NCBI RefSeq assembly: GCF_004770745.1
Contig: NZ_RQGD01000022.1
Location: forward strand, 1-64,000
Length of the DNA: 64,000 nucleotides
Direction: 5' to 3'
From: Leptospira ognonensis
GTDB taxonomy: Bacteria > Spirochaetota > Leptospiria > Leptospirales > Leptospiraceae
In this document: positions 8,078 to 17,640 of the stretch, piece by piece
Position numbering within the stretch: position 1 is the stretch's first letter
How the letters are laid out: each line of letters starts with the position of its first letter
Position numbers and translations under genes: made by a program
Notes under the pieces: generated by a model
What the model saw: only the letters and a program-made list of their open reading frames with translations
Databases searched by the model: none
Told to the model about the DNA's origin: nothing

Positions 8078-10261
8078 ATGGAATCACAATGGAAACGCTT
8101 TTGGGAAACGGGACTATTTCCGTTTCTAGAATTTGCATTAAGTCTCTCCCTGGGATATTTCCTCTCTTTGCTTTTTTTTATCGCCTCAAGCGAACTCAAC
8201 TTAGTCGATACGAGTGATTCTGCCTTTCCAATATTACAAGGTTTACTCATACTTTTTTTTGGGATTGGTTTTATTTTTCGAAAGTATTCCCAAGCCATTC
8301 CAGTTCCACTTACGGTGGCTCTCATCTTTGCGCTTGCTCTTGAGATATTCTGGTTCCAGAGACAGGGCTCTTCGGATTTTTTAATTGATTATATTTTCTC
8401 CTTCGAACTCATCTTAGTCGGCGCAGTACTTTGTGCCTTTGTCACTGGTCTTTATTGCGGCTCCATCAAGGACTATCGTTTCCTTAGTTTTGCACTCGGT
8501 ATTACTCTTTTTACATTTCATTCCCTTTTTGATCCGACACATAATTCCTCGTTAAAATCTATTTTGATCATTATTTTTTTACTTTTGGAATCTTATCTAT
8601 TAAGTACGTTCTTAAACAAATCCGCTTTCTCCCTGAGGTTTTATAAAATTAGATCGAAGATCGGAAAACACCCGCTATTCGCACCATTTTATCGATCTGC
8701 ATTATCGTTGCTTCTCGCCTATTGTACCTTACATTTATATTTTCAACCAGGGCCGAAAATTCCCTTGATACTATCTATCTCCTTTGCAGTTTTTTTTGGA
8801 AGAATTCTCTCACTTGTGACTGGAATAAAAAAAGAAACGAAAGCAATCTATCTTATCGGAAGAATCATGCTGGTCGTTTCCTTTTTCTTTTTTATCTACC
8901 AATCGTATTGGAATTATTTTTACATCGCATTATGCATCATTCTTGCGGGTATGGTGGGTTTTTTCAAACCGAATGAAACCAAACAAAAAGAATATGTTTT
9001 TGTCGCCATGGAGACAAGTGCTTATGTAGTCATATCACTCTTGTTATACCATTGGAATATTATGGTTAGCATTCGATCGATAGTGGCAATACTTTTTGCG
9101 CCCATTCTGACCTATCCATATCTTCTGCAAAAGCATATCGTTCGTTATCCTCAGCTGATTATGCTTTTGATCTCCTCACTTACGGCATTCATCTTTTTTT
9201 ATCCCCCTTCCATTCGGACGAATGTTCCGTTTTCGAAAAAAGAGATTTATGATCCGATTCCCTACCAAATCTCAAATTTAGAAGAATCCGCGAATGCTTA
9301 TGTTTACTACGGTTCCATTCTTCCCTTTAAATCGAATCCGTTCTTACCAAAAAAAGCTGAAATTAAAGATAAAACGGTAATATTGGGTCTTAAAAATCAC
9401 CAATCGCAGGTTATTTCATATATTGAAAGATTGAGCAAAGAAAAGCATCAGTTTCTGATTTTTATCGCCCGTAAAAAAACGAATGTGAGTCCCCACATTA
9501 GTGCCCTTTCTCTTCTCCGAAGAACCAATTTTTGGGGCTTTGATGTCTACTACCCACCTTATATGGCAGATCCTATCCAATTCACAAGCCAATTACCCAA
9601 GGATTGGAAGTTTAAATATTTTCAAGAGCGATTGGAAAATGCCTCTCTGGATGAATCTAGAGCCGTCTTGGACAGTATCATCAAATTTTCTGGTGTCGAC
9701 TTAAGAAAAGATTCGCTACTCATCAAACACTTGTACTATGCATCTTATGCCAGTTATGCAAAATACTACTATGAGATTGGACAGAATAAACTGGCGCTTG
9801 ATGCGATTGCCATTGCCAGAAAATTTGAACCCCCAGACAAAGATCTTTTGAAAATTGCTTTTAATAGTTTAAAGTATACCACACCAGAACCAGATTTTAT
9901 TCCTATCCTTGAAGATTTATCAAATGAAATCGAGTTTCAAGAATTTGCTTGGAATACTCTATTGCCGATGTTTGAATCACTGGGTGATTGGAATAATGCT
10001 TTAAAAACAATGGAACAACTTGAGAAATTTTATAAATTTCATAATCTACAGCTACTATCAAGTGAATTGGAACTTGTAAAAGTTAGGTTGTATTTAAACC
10101 AAGAAAATTGGAAGGATGCCGAACCCTTGATATTGACTAGAGCAAAAGAAAACCCACAATCCGTGATTTGGGATCGACTTAAAAATGAAGTAGCAGAAAA
10201 GAAGGAATCTTCTAAAAGAATTTATGCACGTCCAGAACAAAGAGAGGCACGTATTCAATAA
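8078..10261 (+). CDS. large membrane protein with C-terminal TPR-like region
   Basis: A 727-residue protein with about ten to twelve hydrophobic segments in residues 15-390 and then a soluble C-terminal half. The last 170 residues are helical and repeat the pattern of tetratricopeptide units ([56 protein letters not shown]). I do not recognise a named family. GGAG lies 5 bp before the ATG. Its stop overlaps the start of the MotA-like gene (TAATG), so the two proteins are made together and may work together in the inner membrane. Confidence 0.75.
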   Translation: MESQWKRFWETGLFPFLEFALSLSLGYFLSLLFFIASSELNLVDTSDSAFPILQGLLILFFGIGFIFRKYSQAIPVPLTVALIFALALEIFWFQRQGSSDFLIDYIFSFELILVGAVLCAFVTGLYCGSIKDYRFLSFALGITLFTFHSLFDPTHNSSLKSILIIIFLLLESYLLSTFLNKSAFSLRFYKIRSKIGKHPLFAPFYRSALSLLLAYCTLHLYFQPGPKIPLILSISFAVFFGRILSLVTGIKKETKAIYLIGRIMLVVSFFFFIYQSYWNYFYIALCIILAGMVGFFKPNETKQKEYVFVAMETSAYVVISLLLYHWNIMVSIRSIVAILFAPILTYPYLLQKHIVRYPQLIMLLISSLTAFIFFYPPSIRTNVPFSKKEIYDPIPYQISNLEESANAYVYYGSILPFKSNPFLPKKAEIKDKTVILGLKNHQSQVISYIERLSKEKHQFLIFIARKKTNVSPHISALSLLRRTNFWGFDVYYPPYMADPIQFTSQLPKDWKFKYFQERLENASLDESRAVLDSIIKFSGVDLRKDSLLIKHLYYASYASYAKYYYEIGQNKLALDAIAIARKFEPPDKDLLKIAFNSLKYTTPEPDFIPILEDLSNEIEFQEFAWNTLLPMFESLGDWNNALKTMEQLEKFYKFHNLQLLSSELELVKVRLYLNQENWKDAEPLILTRAKENPQSVIWDRLKNEVAEKKESSKRIYARPEQREARIQ

Positions 10262-10998
10262 TGCATCCTACGATTTTAGGTATCCTTGCCGCTATACTCT
10301 CCGTACTCGTCGCGATTTTACTCGAAGGAGCATCTCTTCGATCTTTTTTTCATTTGCCTGCCTTTTTACTTATCGCTGGTGGCACGATTGGTGCTACGAT
10401 AGCATCTTACTCTCTATCTCAAATAGCAACCGCTATACGAGATTTGAAAGCCAGTTTATTTGAAAGAGAGCCTCTCGACCTAAAGAATACTTTTTACCGT
10501 TTTTGGGAAAAAGCGAGAAGAGAAGGCCTTCTTTCTCTCGAAGAAGATGCTAAAAAATTGCAAAATCCTTTCTTACAAAAAGGGATACAATTGATCGTAG
10601 ATGGCTCAGATCCAAGGACCATTGAGGAAATTTTATGGGAAGCGCACGAGGAACAAGAAAAGAAAGATATGAGGTCAGCAAAGGTTTTTGAAACGGCCGC
10701 AGGTTTTTCACCGACAATCGGCATCATCGGAACGGTTTTAGGCTTGGTCACCGTGCTTGAAAATTTAGAAAGTGGCACAAAAGTACTGGGACAAGGTATT
10801 GCGACCGCATTCATCGCAACCTTCTATGGAATTTCCTTTGCAAACCTACTGTTTCTTCCTTTATCAAACCAATTGAAGTCAAATGCCAAACGCCAAAGCA
10901 ACGAGCGTCAGGCGATCCTTCGAGGTGTCCTCGCATTGCAATCCGGAGAAAATCGGCGTATCCTTGCGGAGCGAATTGAACCTTTTATCGAAAATTAA
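10261..10998 (+). CDS. MotA-like proton channel protein
   Basis: A 245-residue protein with four membrane helices in the MotA layout: two near the N-terminus, a cytoplasmic domain, then two near the C-terminus. MotA hallmarks are the cytoplasmic [10 protein letters not shown] segment (residues about 85-94), which holds the charged residues that contact FliG in flagellar MotA, and the [15 protein letters not shown] helix with the conserved Pro. No MotB lies downstream, where an opposing methyltransferase gene follows at once. It could use a MotB encoded elsewhere, or a different partner such as the upstream membrane/TPR protein. Confidence 0.85.
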   Translation: MHPTILGILAAILSVLVAILLEGASLRSFFHLPAFLLIAGGTIGATIASYSLSQIATAIRDLKASLFEREPLDLKNTFYRFWEKARREGLLSLEEDAKKLQNPFLQKGIQLIVDGSDPRTIEEILWEAHEEQEKKDMRSAKVFETAAGFSPTIGIIGTVLGLVTVLENLESGTKVLGQGIATAFIATFYGISFANLLFLPLSNQLKSNAKRQSNERQAILRGVLALQSGENRRILAERIEPFIEN

Positions 10999-11001
10999 AA
11001 A

Positions 11002-11997
11002 TTATGTTTCAATAGGTTTGATTTTGAAAAGTCGATGAATTTTTTTATCTCTGAAATCCTCTGGGATGCTCTGTAGAGTCAGATCGATACAATGATATCC
11101 TCGTTCCGTCCATTCCTCTTCTGGGATGGCCCATGTGAATTTTCTAAAATTCGTAGAGAACCAAATCTCACCACTAGGTGTTAAAAATTTCGTTAAAAGT
11201 GTAAGTATAAAATTTCTATGGTTTTCTTCAACATTCCATTCCTCACTCATCTTTTTACTGTTTGAAAAAGTCGGAGGATCAAGAATGATCATGTCATATC
11301 TTTTTCTTTCTGGATTTTTGGCCTCATCCCGTATCCATTGCAAAACATCAACAGTCAGATATTCATATTGTTTCCCTGATTTTCCGTTCAGTGCCAAGTT
11401 TCGTTTGGCCCATTCAATGTAACGATTTGACATGTCTAAACTCGTGACGGAAATGGCTCCTCCCATGGCAGCGTAAACGGAGAACGAACCCGTATAACAA
11501 AATAAGTTTAGAACGTGTTTTCCCGATGCGTTTTCGCTACACCATTTTCGCGTTAGTCTATGATCTAAAAAAAGTCCCGTATCTAAGTAGTCTGAAAGGT
11601 TAATGATAAACTGATTTCCATTTTCAGAAATGGTAATTTCCTTGGACTCAGAATCCAATTTTTCGTATTGATCTCTACCCTTTTGTTTTTTCCTTGTTTT
11701 TAAAAAAATTTTCTCCATCGAGACCTGGTAAACATCCGAGACAATGTTCGCAATAGACTGAAACCGAAGTTCTTTTTCATCTTCCGTTTGAAAACGAAGC
11801 GAACTTTTGTCATATAACACAAAATAATCGAGGTAGCGATCTAAGATCACAGGAACTTGCGGGATGTCTTCATCGTAGATTCGGAATGCTTCGACTTCTG
11901 TCCTTTTGGCCCACTTCTCTTTTTCCTTCCTCAATTTTTTTAATCGATTTTGGAACATGAGTAAAGCACCAGAGAGTTCTAGAGAAGGAGTAGTCAT
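11002..11997 (-). CDS. RlmK-type 23S rRNA (guanine-N7) methyltransferase
   Basis: A 331-residue class I SAM-dependent methyltransferase that closely follows the C-terminal (RlmK) half of E. coli RlmL. Shared landmarks in order are KWAKRTEVEAFRIYDEDIP, LKTRKKQKGRDQYEKL, NLSDYLDTGLFLDHR, the SAM site NLFCYTGSFSVYAA, the acidic LDMS, and the catalytic LDPPTFSNSK. The N-terminal RlmL half (THUMP and m2G2445 domain) is missing, so this is the stand-alone form. AGGA seven bases upstream supports the ATG at 11997. It converges on the MotA-like gene with 3 bp between stops. Confidence 0.85.
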   Translation of the reverse strand: MTTPSLELSGALLMFQNRLKKLRKEKEKWAKRTEVEAFRIYDEDIPQVPVILDRYLDYFVLYDKSSLRFQTEDEKELRFQSIANIVSDVYQVSMEKIFLKTRKKQKGRDQYEKLDSESKEITISENGNQFIINLSDYLDTGLFLDHRLTRKWCSENASGKHVLNLFCYTGSFSVYAAMGGAISVTSLDMSNRYIEWAKRNLALNGKSGKQYEYLTVDVLQWIRDEAKNPERKRYDMIILDPPTFSNSKKMSEEWNVEENHRNFILTLLTKFLTPSGEIWFSTNFRKFTWAIPEEEWTERGYHCIDLTLQSIPEDFRDKKIHRLFKIKPIET

Positions 11998-12040
11998 ATG
12001 AGATCCTGATTTTAATTAAAGTTAGGTGAGTATTTATTCT

Positions 12041-12079
12041 CCCCGCCCTAGATAGGGTGGGGAAGCCCCCCGCCACCCA
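12041..12079. repeat. GC-rich overlapping inverted repeats, possible dispersed intergenic element
   Basis: In an A/T-rich gap, CCCCGCCCT (12041-12049) and AGGGTGGGG (12054-12062) form a nine-pair stem with one G-T pair and an AGAT loop. The right arm can instead pair with a second C-rich tract ending in CCACCC (about 12065-12078), so two exclusive hairpins are possible. The composition contrasts sharply with its flanks. It lies in the shared upstream region of the rlmK-type gene (minus) and the RNase H gene (plus). It may be a repeated intergenic unit of this genome. Confidence 0.55.
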
Positions 12080-12114
12080 TACCTTCCCCATAACATACCC
12101 CAACCTTCATGTCT

Positions 12115-12144
12115 GTCACTTTTCTAAATGAGTGACTTTTTTTT
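12115..12144 (+). terminator. possible Rho-independent terminator in the 5' gap of the RNase H gene
   Basis: GTCACT (12115-12120) and AGTGAC (12131-12136) form a short stem with a ten-base loop, followed directly by eight T. It points to the plus strand, but no plus-strand gene ends before it. It could end a short transcript covering the GC-rich hairpins just upstream, or act as a leader attenuator. Confidence 0.4.
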
Positions 12145-12203
12145 CCGATCAGTTCGCACTTTTATCCTTGAGCGCATTCCAATTCGGTAAATTTTAACTA
12201 CGA

Positions 12204-12617
12204 ATGCGTAATAAAGAGCTACTTTTCATTTTCTGCGATGGATCATCGAGGGGAAATCCCGGGCCAGCTGCCATTGGTATCACTGCCCAAACTCATGAAG
12301 GTGAGGAAATCTTTTCCATCGCCGAAAAAATTGGCATCGCAACCAATAACATCGCTGAATGGAAAGCCTTACAACGGGGCATGGAGGAAGCGATTGCTCG
12401 AGATGAACTTAAAGTAAAATTTAAATTAGATTCCGAACTTGTCGTAAAACAAATGAAAGGTGAATATAAGGTCAAAAATTCTGGATTGCTCACGATTAAG
12501 CAGTCCTGCGAAAAGCTAAAGACCCGTTTTGATTTTTTCGAAATTATTTACATTCCAAGAGAGCAAAACTCAAGGGCCGATGCCTTAGCAAACATCGCAC
12601 AGGATACCAAGCTGTGA
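12204..12617 (+). CDS. ribonuclease H-like protein (RNase HI family)
   Basis: A 137-residue single RNase H fold. The metal-binding acidic residues stand in the expected motifs: FCDGSSRGNPGPAAIG (Asp12), NNIAEWKAL (Glu), KLDSELVVKQMKGEYKVK (Asp) and IPREQNSRADALAN (Asp). The sequence resembles the short YpdQ/Rv2228c-type RNase HI group more than E. coli RnhA, because the basic handle region is missing. It would cut RNA in RNA-DNA hybrids. The stop overlaps the GTG start of the next gene, beginning a four-gene plus-strand cluster. Confidence 0.88.
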   Translation: MRNKELLFIFCDGSSRGNPGPAAIGITAQTHEGEEIFSIAEKIGIATNNIAEWKALQRGMEEAIARDELKVKFKLDSELVVKQMKGEYKVKNSGLLTIKQSCEKLKTRFDFFEIIYIPREQNSRADALANIAQDTKL

Positions 12618-12967
12618 TCTTTCGTTTTTCTTATGCGACGATTTTACTCGCCTTTTTTTTTAGTTGTAAACCTTCCACCGAAGATGAGTTTGATGAGCTA
12701 AAGCGGACAAGCTCGGTTTTTAGACTAGCCATTTTTTGTTATGAAAACCCAAGTTTGCAAGCGACCAGAAACAGTGAATGCGAAAGTGCACTTGCTAGTA
12801 GCATAGAGAATATTGAAATCATCCTGCATAGACAAACGGAATTAATTTTTACGAAAGTCATTCTTCCAAAACAGACGCGAGAGGAAATTGAACAGCTCCT
12901 CCGAACCCGAACAGAGCTGGGTATTCGCTATCTCGAAATCTGGAAGCAAAGCGTGAATTTAGAATAG
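12614..12967 (+). CDS. small lipoprotein of unknown function
   Basis: A 117-residue protein with a hydrophobic N-terminus and the spirochaete-style lipobox LAFFFSC, so Cys17 would be lipidated. The mature part is helical and charged and carries two further Cys (IFCYEN and NSECESA), which could form a disulfide in the periplasm. The start is GTG, overlapping the TGA of the RNase H gene (GTGA), with AGGA about nine bases upstream. No family recognised. Confidence 0.7.
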   Translation: MIFRFSYATILLAFFFSCKPSTEDEFDELKRTSSVFRLAIFCYENPSLQATRNSECESALASSIENIEIILHRQTELIFTKVILPKQTREEIEQLLRTRTELGIRYLEIWKQSVNLE

Positions 12968-12974
12968 ACAGGTT

Positions 12975-13424
12975 ATGCATTTCGAAAGAAAACAAATTAT
13001 GCAGATTGGAGATCCATCTCAGATCCTGAAAAAGATTGGTTTAAAGGTTACCAAAAACCGAGAGAAAGTCATATCTATCCTCCAGGAGTCTCGTAGACCA
13101 CTAAATCACCATGAAATCATGGAAAAGTTGCCAAAGGACGAATCATGGGATCGAGTTACCATTTATCGTGCCTTAGCTGATCTGGAAGATAAAAATTTAC
13201 TAAACTCTCTTCATTCGACGGATCGAGTGACTTACTTTGAACTAAAAGAGGATGGCGGTCGCACTGTCTCTCTTGCCCATGGCCACCTCATCTGTAATAC
13301 TTGCGGAAAAATCGAATGCATTGATGATCCATGGAACGGGATCCCCAGCAGCAAACTCTTGAAAGGTTTTCAAACCGAATCTGTTGAAATCGTATTTAGG
13401 GGAATATGTAAAAATTGCCAATGA
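12975..13424 (+). CDS. Fur-family metal- or peroxide-responsive repressor
   Basis: A 149-residue Fur-family regulator. The N-terminal winged helix (residues about 15-85) includes LKVTKNREKVISIL and the recognition segment DRVTIYRALADLEDKNLL. The dimerisation domain starts at about 90 and has HGHLICNTCG and ICKNC, a pair of CxxC motifs that would bind structural zinc. Which of Fur, PerR or Zur it is cannot be decided. Two starts are possible, ATG at 12975 and ATG at 12999; neither has a strong ribosome binding site. The stop overlaps the start of the nucleotidyltransferase gene (ATGA). Confidence 0.85.
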   Translation: MHFERKQIMQIGDPSQILKKIGLKVTKNREKVISILQESRRPLNHHEIMEKLPKDESWDRVTIYRALADLEDKNLLNSLHSTDRVTYFELKEDGGRTVSLAHGHLICNTCGKIECIDDPWNGIPSSKLLKGFQTESVEIVFRGICKNCQ

Positions 13425-14695
13425 ATCTGGCTCTCTCCGTTCCAGAACCTTTCCTTAGCCATTTAAAACTGATTCACGAAAAAATAGTTTCTGCCGGACA
13501 CGAATGTTACCTAGTCGGTGGTTCAGTTCGTGACCTTTATAGGAATCAGGTACCTAAAGAATACGATCTGACCACTAGCGCCAGACCAGACGTGATCAAA
13601 ACTCTCTTTAAATCTGTAATTGAAACAGGAATCAAACACGGTACGGTCACGATCTTATTAGATCAAATACCCTATGAAATCACAACCTATCGCATCGATC
13701 AGGAGTATTCCGACGGTCGTCATCCAGATAAAGTTATCTTTGGCACGTCTCTCAGTGAAGATCTAAAGAGAAGAGATTTTACGATGAATGCACTCGCTAT
13801 GAACCTAGAGACCGGTGAGGTCATCGATGAGCATCAGGGCAAAGCAGACATAGACAAAGGCATCATACGAACGATCGGAAACCCGATTCATAGATTCTCT
13901 GAGGATGGACTCCGCCCCATCCGAGCGATTCGATTTGCTTCTGTACTCGGATTTCAAATTGAGGAGCAAACCAGGCTTGCGATCAAAGCTACAAATCACA
14001 TCACGGCAAAAATCTCGGTAGAGCGCCTGCAAGATGAAATCACCAAGTCACTTAAAGGTAAAAATCCAGCGATCATGGTAGACCTTCTTTTGCAGGAAAA
14101 AATACTATCTCTATTTTTATCAGATTTTAAGGTTCCAGTCGATTTTGTTTTAGATCCGGCATCCTTACGCATACTCGACTCCTTTCCAAAATCCAACGTT
14201 GGCTATATGATGGGGATTTGGTGCCATTCCCTCCATCCGACTTGCGATACGAAACAGTGGGAAACCTGGCTTCAGAAACTCAAGTTTTCCAATGCGGCAA
14301 CCAAGGATGCAGCCTTTATCCTCCAAATGATTTGCACAACAAGGTCCTTCCATGAGGAGGGAAATGATTACGAAATCAGAAAACGCTTTCTCGTCCCTTT
14401 AAAAACACACCTACATCAAAGAAATGCCAGCTTTCCGCTCGTTTGGGAGGCTCTTGCTACCTTCTCCTGGTCCTGGCTTGCCAAAGGCCTTTCGCTATGG
14501 AACGAGAAACCACCACTCCTGCTTTCCGATCTACAAATCAATGGAAACGAAATCCAAGCACACTTTCCTCACTTGGAGAAAGCGCGCTACGGAGCACTGC
14601 TGAGTCACCTCATGGACCTCGTTTTGAGGGTGCCAAAAAATAACGAATTATCTACACTTTGCGAACAAAGTGCTCTTTTTGTAAGCAAATTGTAA
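13421..14695 (+). CDS. CCA-adding enzyme / poly(A) polymerase family nucleotidyltransferase
   Basis: A 424-residue class II nucleotidyltransferase. The head domain has LVGGSVRDLYRN (residues about 30-41), KEYDLTTSARPD (metal site, with Glu-Tyr-Asp where most members have Asp-x-Asp), the GTVTI block and RRDFTMNALA, followed by GLRPIRAIRFASVLGF. These features occur both in tRNA CCA-adding enzymes and in poly(A) polymerases, and sequence reading alone does not separate them. I take ATG at 13421, which overlaps the Fur-family stop (ATGA), rather than the TTG six bases upstream. Last gene of the RNase H cluster. Confidence 0.85.
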   Translation: MNLALSVPEPFLSHLKLIHEKIVSAGHECYLVGGSVRDLYRNQVPKEYDLTTSARPDVIKTLFKSVIETGIKHGTVTILLDQIPYEITTYRIDQEYSDGRHPDKVIFGTSLSEDLKRRDFTMNALAMNLETGEVIDEHQGKADIDKGIIRTIGNPIHRFSEDGLRPIRAIRFASVLGFQIEEQTRLAIKATNHITAKISVERLQDEITKSLKGKNPAIMVDLLLQEKILSLFLSDFKVPVDFVLDPASLRILDSFPKSNVGYMMGIWCHSLHPTCDTKQWETWLQKLKFSNAATKDAAFILQMICTTRSFHEEGNDYEIRKRFLVPLKTHLHQRNASFPLVWEALATFSWSWLAKGLSLWNEKPPLLLSDLQINGNEIQAHFPHLEKARYGALLSHLMDLVLRVPKNNELSTLCEQSALFVSKL

Positions 14696-14720
14696 TTTTC
14701 TTCTCGGTTGGATTCGCAAC

Positions 14721-14744
14721 TTAGAACTTTTCTAACTATTTTTT
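14721..14744 (+). terminator. weak A/T-rich terminator after the nucleotidyltransferase gene
   Basis: TTAGAA, a three-base loop and TTCTAA form a six-pair stem at 14721-14735, followed by CTATTTTTT. It lies 25 bp after the stop, in the place expected for the end of the RNase H to nucleotidyltransferase operon. The stem has little G+C, so the call is tentative. Confidence 0.3.
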
Positions 14745-14868
14745 GTGCAAAAAATACTCAATTTGCTTTTAGTACACGTTGATTTGTTCCGTTTTACATT
14801 TTTATTCTGAGCTACCCTGCCTACCTGGTACACAACTTGCACTATCATTCCCATAGGAGAAATGGCAA

Positions 14869-16407
14869 ATGAGAAATAAATATACTCTCTTAGTAACGGC
14901 GGTTACTATTCTATTAAGCCAAGGTTCTGTCTTCGCGCAAGCGGCTGATAAAAAAGAAAAAGACAAATCTTGGTACGACTTGGTCAATTTTTCCGGTTAT
15001 GTAGATGTATACTATAATTATACAACAAATAACCGGCAAGGTGCGACTCAAGATACAGCAGGAACTTTCCATACGTATAACAAACAGTTCGCAGTGAATG
15101 CAGTGAAGTTATCAGCAGAAAAGTTAGCGGATAAAGAAAGCCCTTGGGGTTTTCGAATGGACCTTCAAAATGGACAGAACAATATGTACCAAGAGCGTCC
15201 TTACCAAACGACTAACTCTTTGCACAACATGCAAATGGTGCAACAGGCGTATGTTTCCTTCTTCTTCCCAGTCCTAAAAGGGCTCACAGTAGATGCAGGA
15301 AAGATGGCTACGCATATTGGTCTTGAGGTCCTCGACTCGAAAGACAATATCGCCTACACCATTGGGTATGTGTTCTTTAACACAATCCCCTTCATCCACA
15401 CCGGTGCTCGTGCCAACTTACAGGTTACAGACAAGTTATCCACTTCTCTTTACCTCTATAACAGCGCACAAGGAACTGGTTATACTGGAAACGGTCAGCA
15501 ATTCGGCTACAATGGCTTAACTGCTTATGGAGATAACACTTCAGGAAACGCTCCTAGTTTAGCAAGCACACAACAACATGCGTATGCGGACGGTCCAAAC
15601 CCAACAAGAGCGATTGGAACTCAAGTGAAGTATGCCTTTACTGATACTGCGACTCTTGTTTGGAACACACTTTCAGCAAATGACAACATCAAAGGAAGAG
15701 ACAACAACGCTCTTTACTACCTAAACAACAAATTGGGTAATGGTGGCTTTGCGCAACAATCAAGCTTCAAAACAGACCATTGGGTGATCCAAAACTTGAT
15801 CTTCATCTTTAAGCCAATTGATCGTTTAACAACGATTTTTGACTATACGTATGGAGAGAGAGCTGGCCAATCCAACACCGCAGCCTTCGGTTATGAAGAA
15901 GCTGGTATTTCCAGAGGAAGCATCAAATCTGCAACTGGCCTTGCGGATGCAGACGTTGCAGCACTTCCAGAAGGGCTTGTCACTGCTGGTTTCACAGACT
16001 CTACATCTCTCACTCGTCCAAACAAAGTGAAACGAGTCTACCAAACGTACCAATTCCAAGCAAAGTATGAGTTCACAGAAAAGTTTGCTCTCGGTTTCCG
16101 TTATGAATATTTGGATGACAAACGTTATGGTGGGATCCTCGCGGTCAACCCTCCACTCTGGAACGTAACTCCGGCTGATCGTTATGACCTTCGCTTCCAA
16201 GAAACTCTAGGTTCAAGACCTACTCCGAGTAACCTTGGTCAGATCAGAACCATCACTTTCACTCCAACATACAACTTTACGGAAAACCTCCAGATCAAAG
16301 TTGACTTGAGAAGAGATTACGGTCCTGGAAACCAATTCGTGGATCTTCATGGAAGACCAGCATCCCACCAAAACGGAATCATCATTGGTGCCGTGGCGAA
16401 GTTCTAA
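14869..16407 (+). CDS. outer-membrane porin, OmpL-like beta-barrel (Bbp2 type)
   Basis: A 512-residue protein with a cleavable signal peptide (cut after VFAQA, about residue 26) and a mature chain made of alternating aromatic beta strands, ending in the terminal phenylalanine (VAKF) typical of outer-membrane barrels. The opening WYDLVNFSGYVDVYYNYTTN and the segment VSFFFPVLKGLTVDAGKM fit the 'putative beta-barrel porin-2, OmpL-like' family of spirochaetes and Bacteroidetes. AGGAG lies nine bases before the ATG. The lipoprotein gene follows 10 bp downstream and shares its terminator. Substrate unknown. Confidence 0.82.
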   Translation: MRNKYTLLVTAVTILLSQGSVFAQAADKKEKDKSWYDLVNFSGYVDVYYNYTTNNRQGATQDTAGTFHTYNKQFAVNAVKLSAEKLADKESPWGFRMDLQNGQNNMYQERPYQTTNSLHNMQMVQQAYVSFFFPVLKGLTVDAGKMATHIGLEVLDSKDNIAYTIGYVFFNTIPFIHTGARANLQVTDKLSTSLYLYNSAQGTGYTGNGQQFGYNGLTAYGDNTSGNAPSLASTQQHAYADGPNPTRAIGTQVKYAFTDTATLVWNTLSANDNIKGRDNNALYYLNNKLGNGGFAQQSSFKTDHWVIQNLIFIFKPIDRLTTIFDYTYGERAGQSNTAAFGYEEAGISRGSIKSATGLADADVAALPEGLVTAGFTDSTSLTRPNKVKRVYQTYQFQAKYEFTEKFALGFRYEYLDDKRYGGILAVNPPLWNVTPADRYDLRFQETLGSRPTPSNLGQIRTITFTPTYNFTENLQIKVDLRRDYGPGNQFVDLHGRPASHQNGIIIGAVAKF

Positions 16408-16417
16408 GGAGAAAAAA

Positions 16418-16909
16418 ATGAAACTAAACATAATGAAAAAGATGGCAATGCTTCTCATCCTTCTCTCAATGGGGATGATCATGGCAGGTTGCAAAAGTGA
16501 GTCTAGCGACGACAGGAATGTGGATACGGCTCTGCTTTATCTAGCAAACACTCCTGCCGCACCAGACGACAACCAGACGATCTGTTTGACTGCATACACT
16601 TTGGCTAACTCTTGTGTGACGGGAACGGTCCAACTCTTCAACCCTGGTAGAGGATGTGCACAGGCAACTTTAAGCGCACTACCTGCTGCCAATGGAACGA
16701 TCACAGAGCAAATGACTGCCTTGAGAGAATGTGTTCGTAAAGCAGTGAATGACCCGATCCAACCTTGTAACCTACCTCAGTTCTCGTCTGCGACGGCTGG
16801 GCAAGTAGTTTCAGGTTATATCAAAGCAAAGTGCGATGCGGCAGATGTTACAATTGCTCCAGCGACAACAGCAACAAAAGTAAACCTCACTGGTCTCTTA
16901 ATTTATTAA
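16418..16909 (+). CDS. Cys-rich lipoprotein, co-transcribed with the porin
   Basis: A 163-residue lipoprotein starting at the ATG that follows an AAGGAG ribosome binding site, 10 bp after the porin stop. A long signal peptide ends in MIMAGC (Cys at about residue 23). The mature protein has six or more Cys (ICLTAYTLANSC, RGCAQA, LRECVRK, PCNLPQ, KCDAAD), which points to disulfide bonding outside the cytoplasm. No family is recognised. Its partnership with the porin suggests a periplasmic or surface accessory role. Confidence 0.72.
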   Translation: MKLNIMKKMAMLLILLSMGMIMAGCKSESSDDRNVDTALLYLANTPAAPDDNQTICLTAYTLANSCVTGTVQLFNPGRGCAQATLSALPAANGTITEQMTALRECVRKAVNDPIQPCNLPQFSSATAGQVVSGYIKAKCDAADVTIAPATTATKVNLTGLLIY

Positions 16910-16930
16910 GAATCTCGCGAGTTTAAGATC

Positions 16931-16958
16931 AGGGAGAGAGCAATCTCTCCCTTTTTTT
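16931..16958 (+). terminator. Rho-independent terminator of the porin-lipoprotein operon
   Basis: A perfect nine-pair stem, AGGGAGAGA with TCTCTCCCT, closes a GCAA tetraloop at 16940-16943 and is followed by seven T. It starts 22 bp after the lipoprotein stop and ends where the converging lipoprotein gene ends. Confidence 0.9.
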
Positions 16959-17514
16959 ATTTTACGGTGTCGATACCATTCATCTTTTTCACATCGCTCT
17001 TGCTCTCAGGCGATAGAATCTTTCTAAAACTAGCACCCTCTTCAATGGCAGAAGCTGGTTTGATATGTTCCACTCGTTCCACGAGAATCTTTCTAAAGAT
17101 GACCGTCACTTTTTCATCTGGATCGGCGTCAGGGCTGAATTTACAAACAGGTCGGTAGTACTCCCAATAGATTCTCTCACCATAGTATTTGATCTCATCC
17201 GGATCACCCAAATAGTTTCGTACATAGACATTGTTCTTTCCAGGTAGAGTATCTTTTACTTCACTGCGAAGTTTTAATCCTGCGAGTTGCTCTTTCGATA
17301 AATTTGCTGCCTGTTGTTTTCTTTTTTCTTCTGCAGAGACGAGCTCGGTTTCAGATTTATCCAAAAACGATTTACACTTGACTTCATCCTTAAATGTATC
17401 CATACAATTTAGATACAATGCCTCTTTATTTTTCATTTGCACCTCACCAGACGATGCACAATGATTTAACAAAAAGGTAGAGCTAAGTAGGAATACGGAT
17501 AGTTTATGATTCAT
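16957..17514 (-). CDS. lipoprotein of unknown function
   Basis: A 185-residue lipoprotein. I place the start at the ATG at 17514, where AGGAG stands seven bases upstream. The longer open frame up to 17562 would put 16 residues before the signal peptide. The signal peptide ends in FLLNHC (Cys at about residue 19). The middle carries a coiled-coil-like charged stretch, and the C-terminal half has a motif of outer-membrane assembly lipoproteins of the BamE/SmpA kind (VRNYLGDPDEIKYYGERIYWEYY, split here across residues 103-125). That similarity is only in pattern. It is divergent from the chemoreceptor. Confidence 0.68.
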   Translation of the reverse strand: MNHKLSVFLLSSTFLLNHCASSGEVQMKNKEALYLNCMDTFKDEVKCKSFLDKSETELVSAEEKRKQQAANLSKEQLAGLKLRSEVKDTLPGKNNVYVRNYLGDPDEIKYYGERIYWEYYRPVCKFSPDADPDEKVTVIFRKILVERVEHIKPASAIEEGASFRKILSPESKSDVKKMNGIDTVK

Positions 17515-17640
17515 AGGGAAACTCCTGATCTTATTCTGTACTCCTACTAAAGAAACAAACAATTATATTTTTATTATAAATTTATATTTTTCCTAGATTA
17601 AATATTTTTAAAAACGTCCCATGGTATGGAGCTTCTAAAT

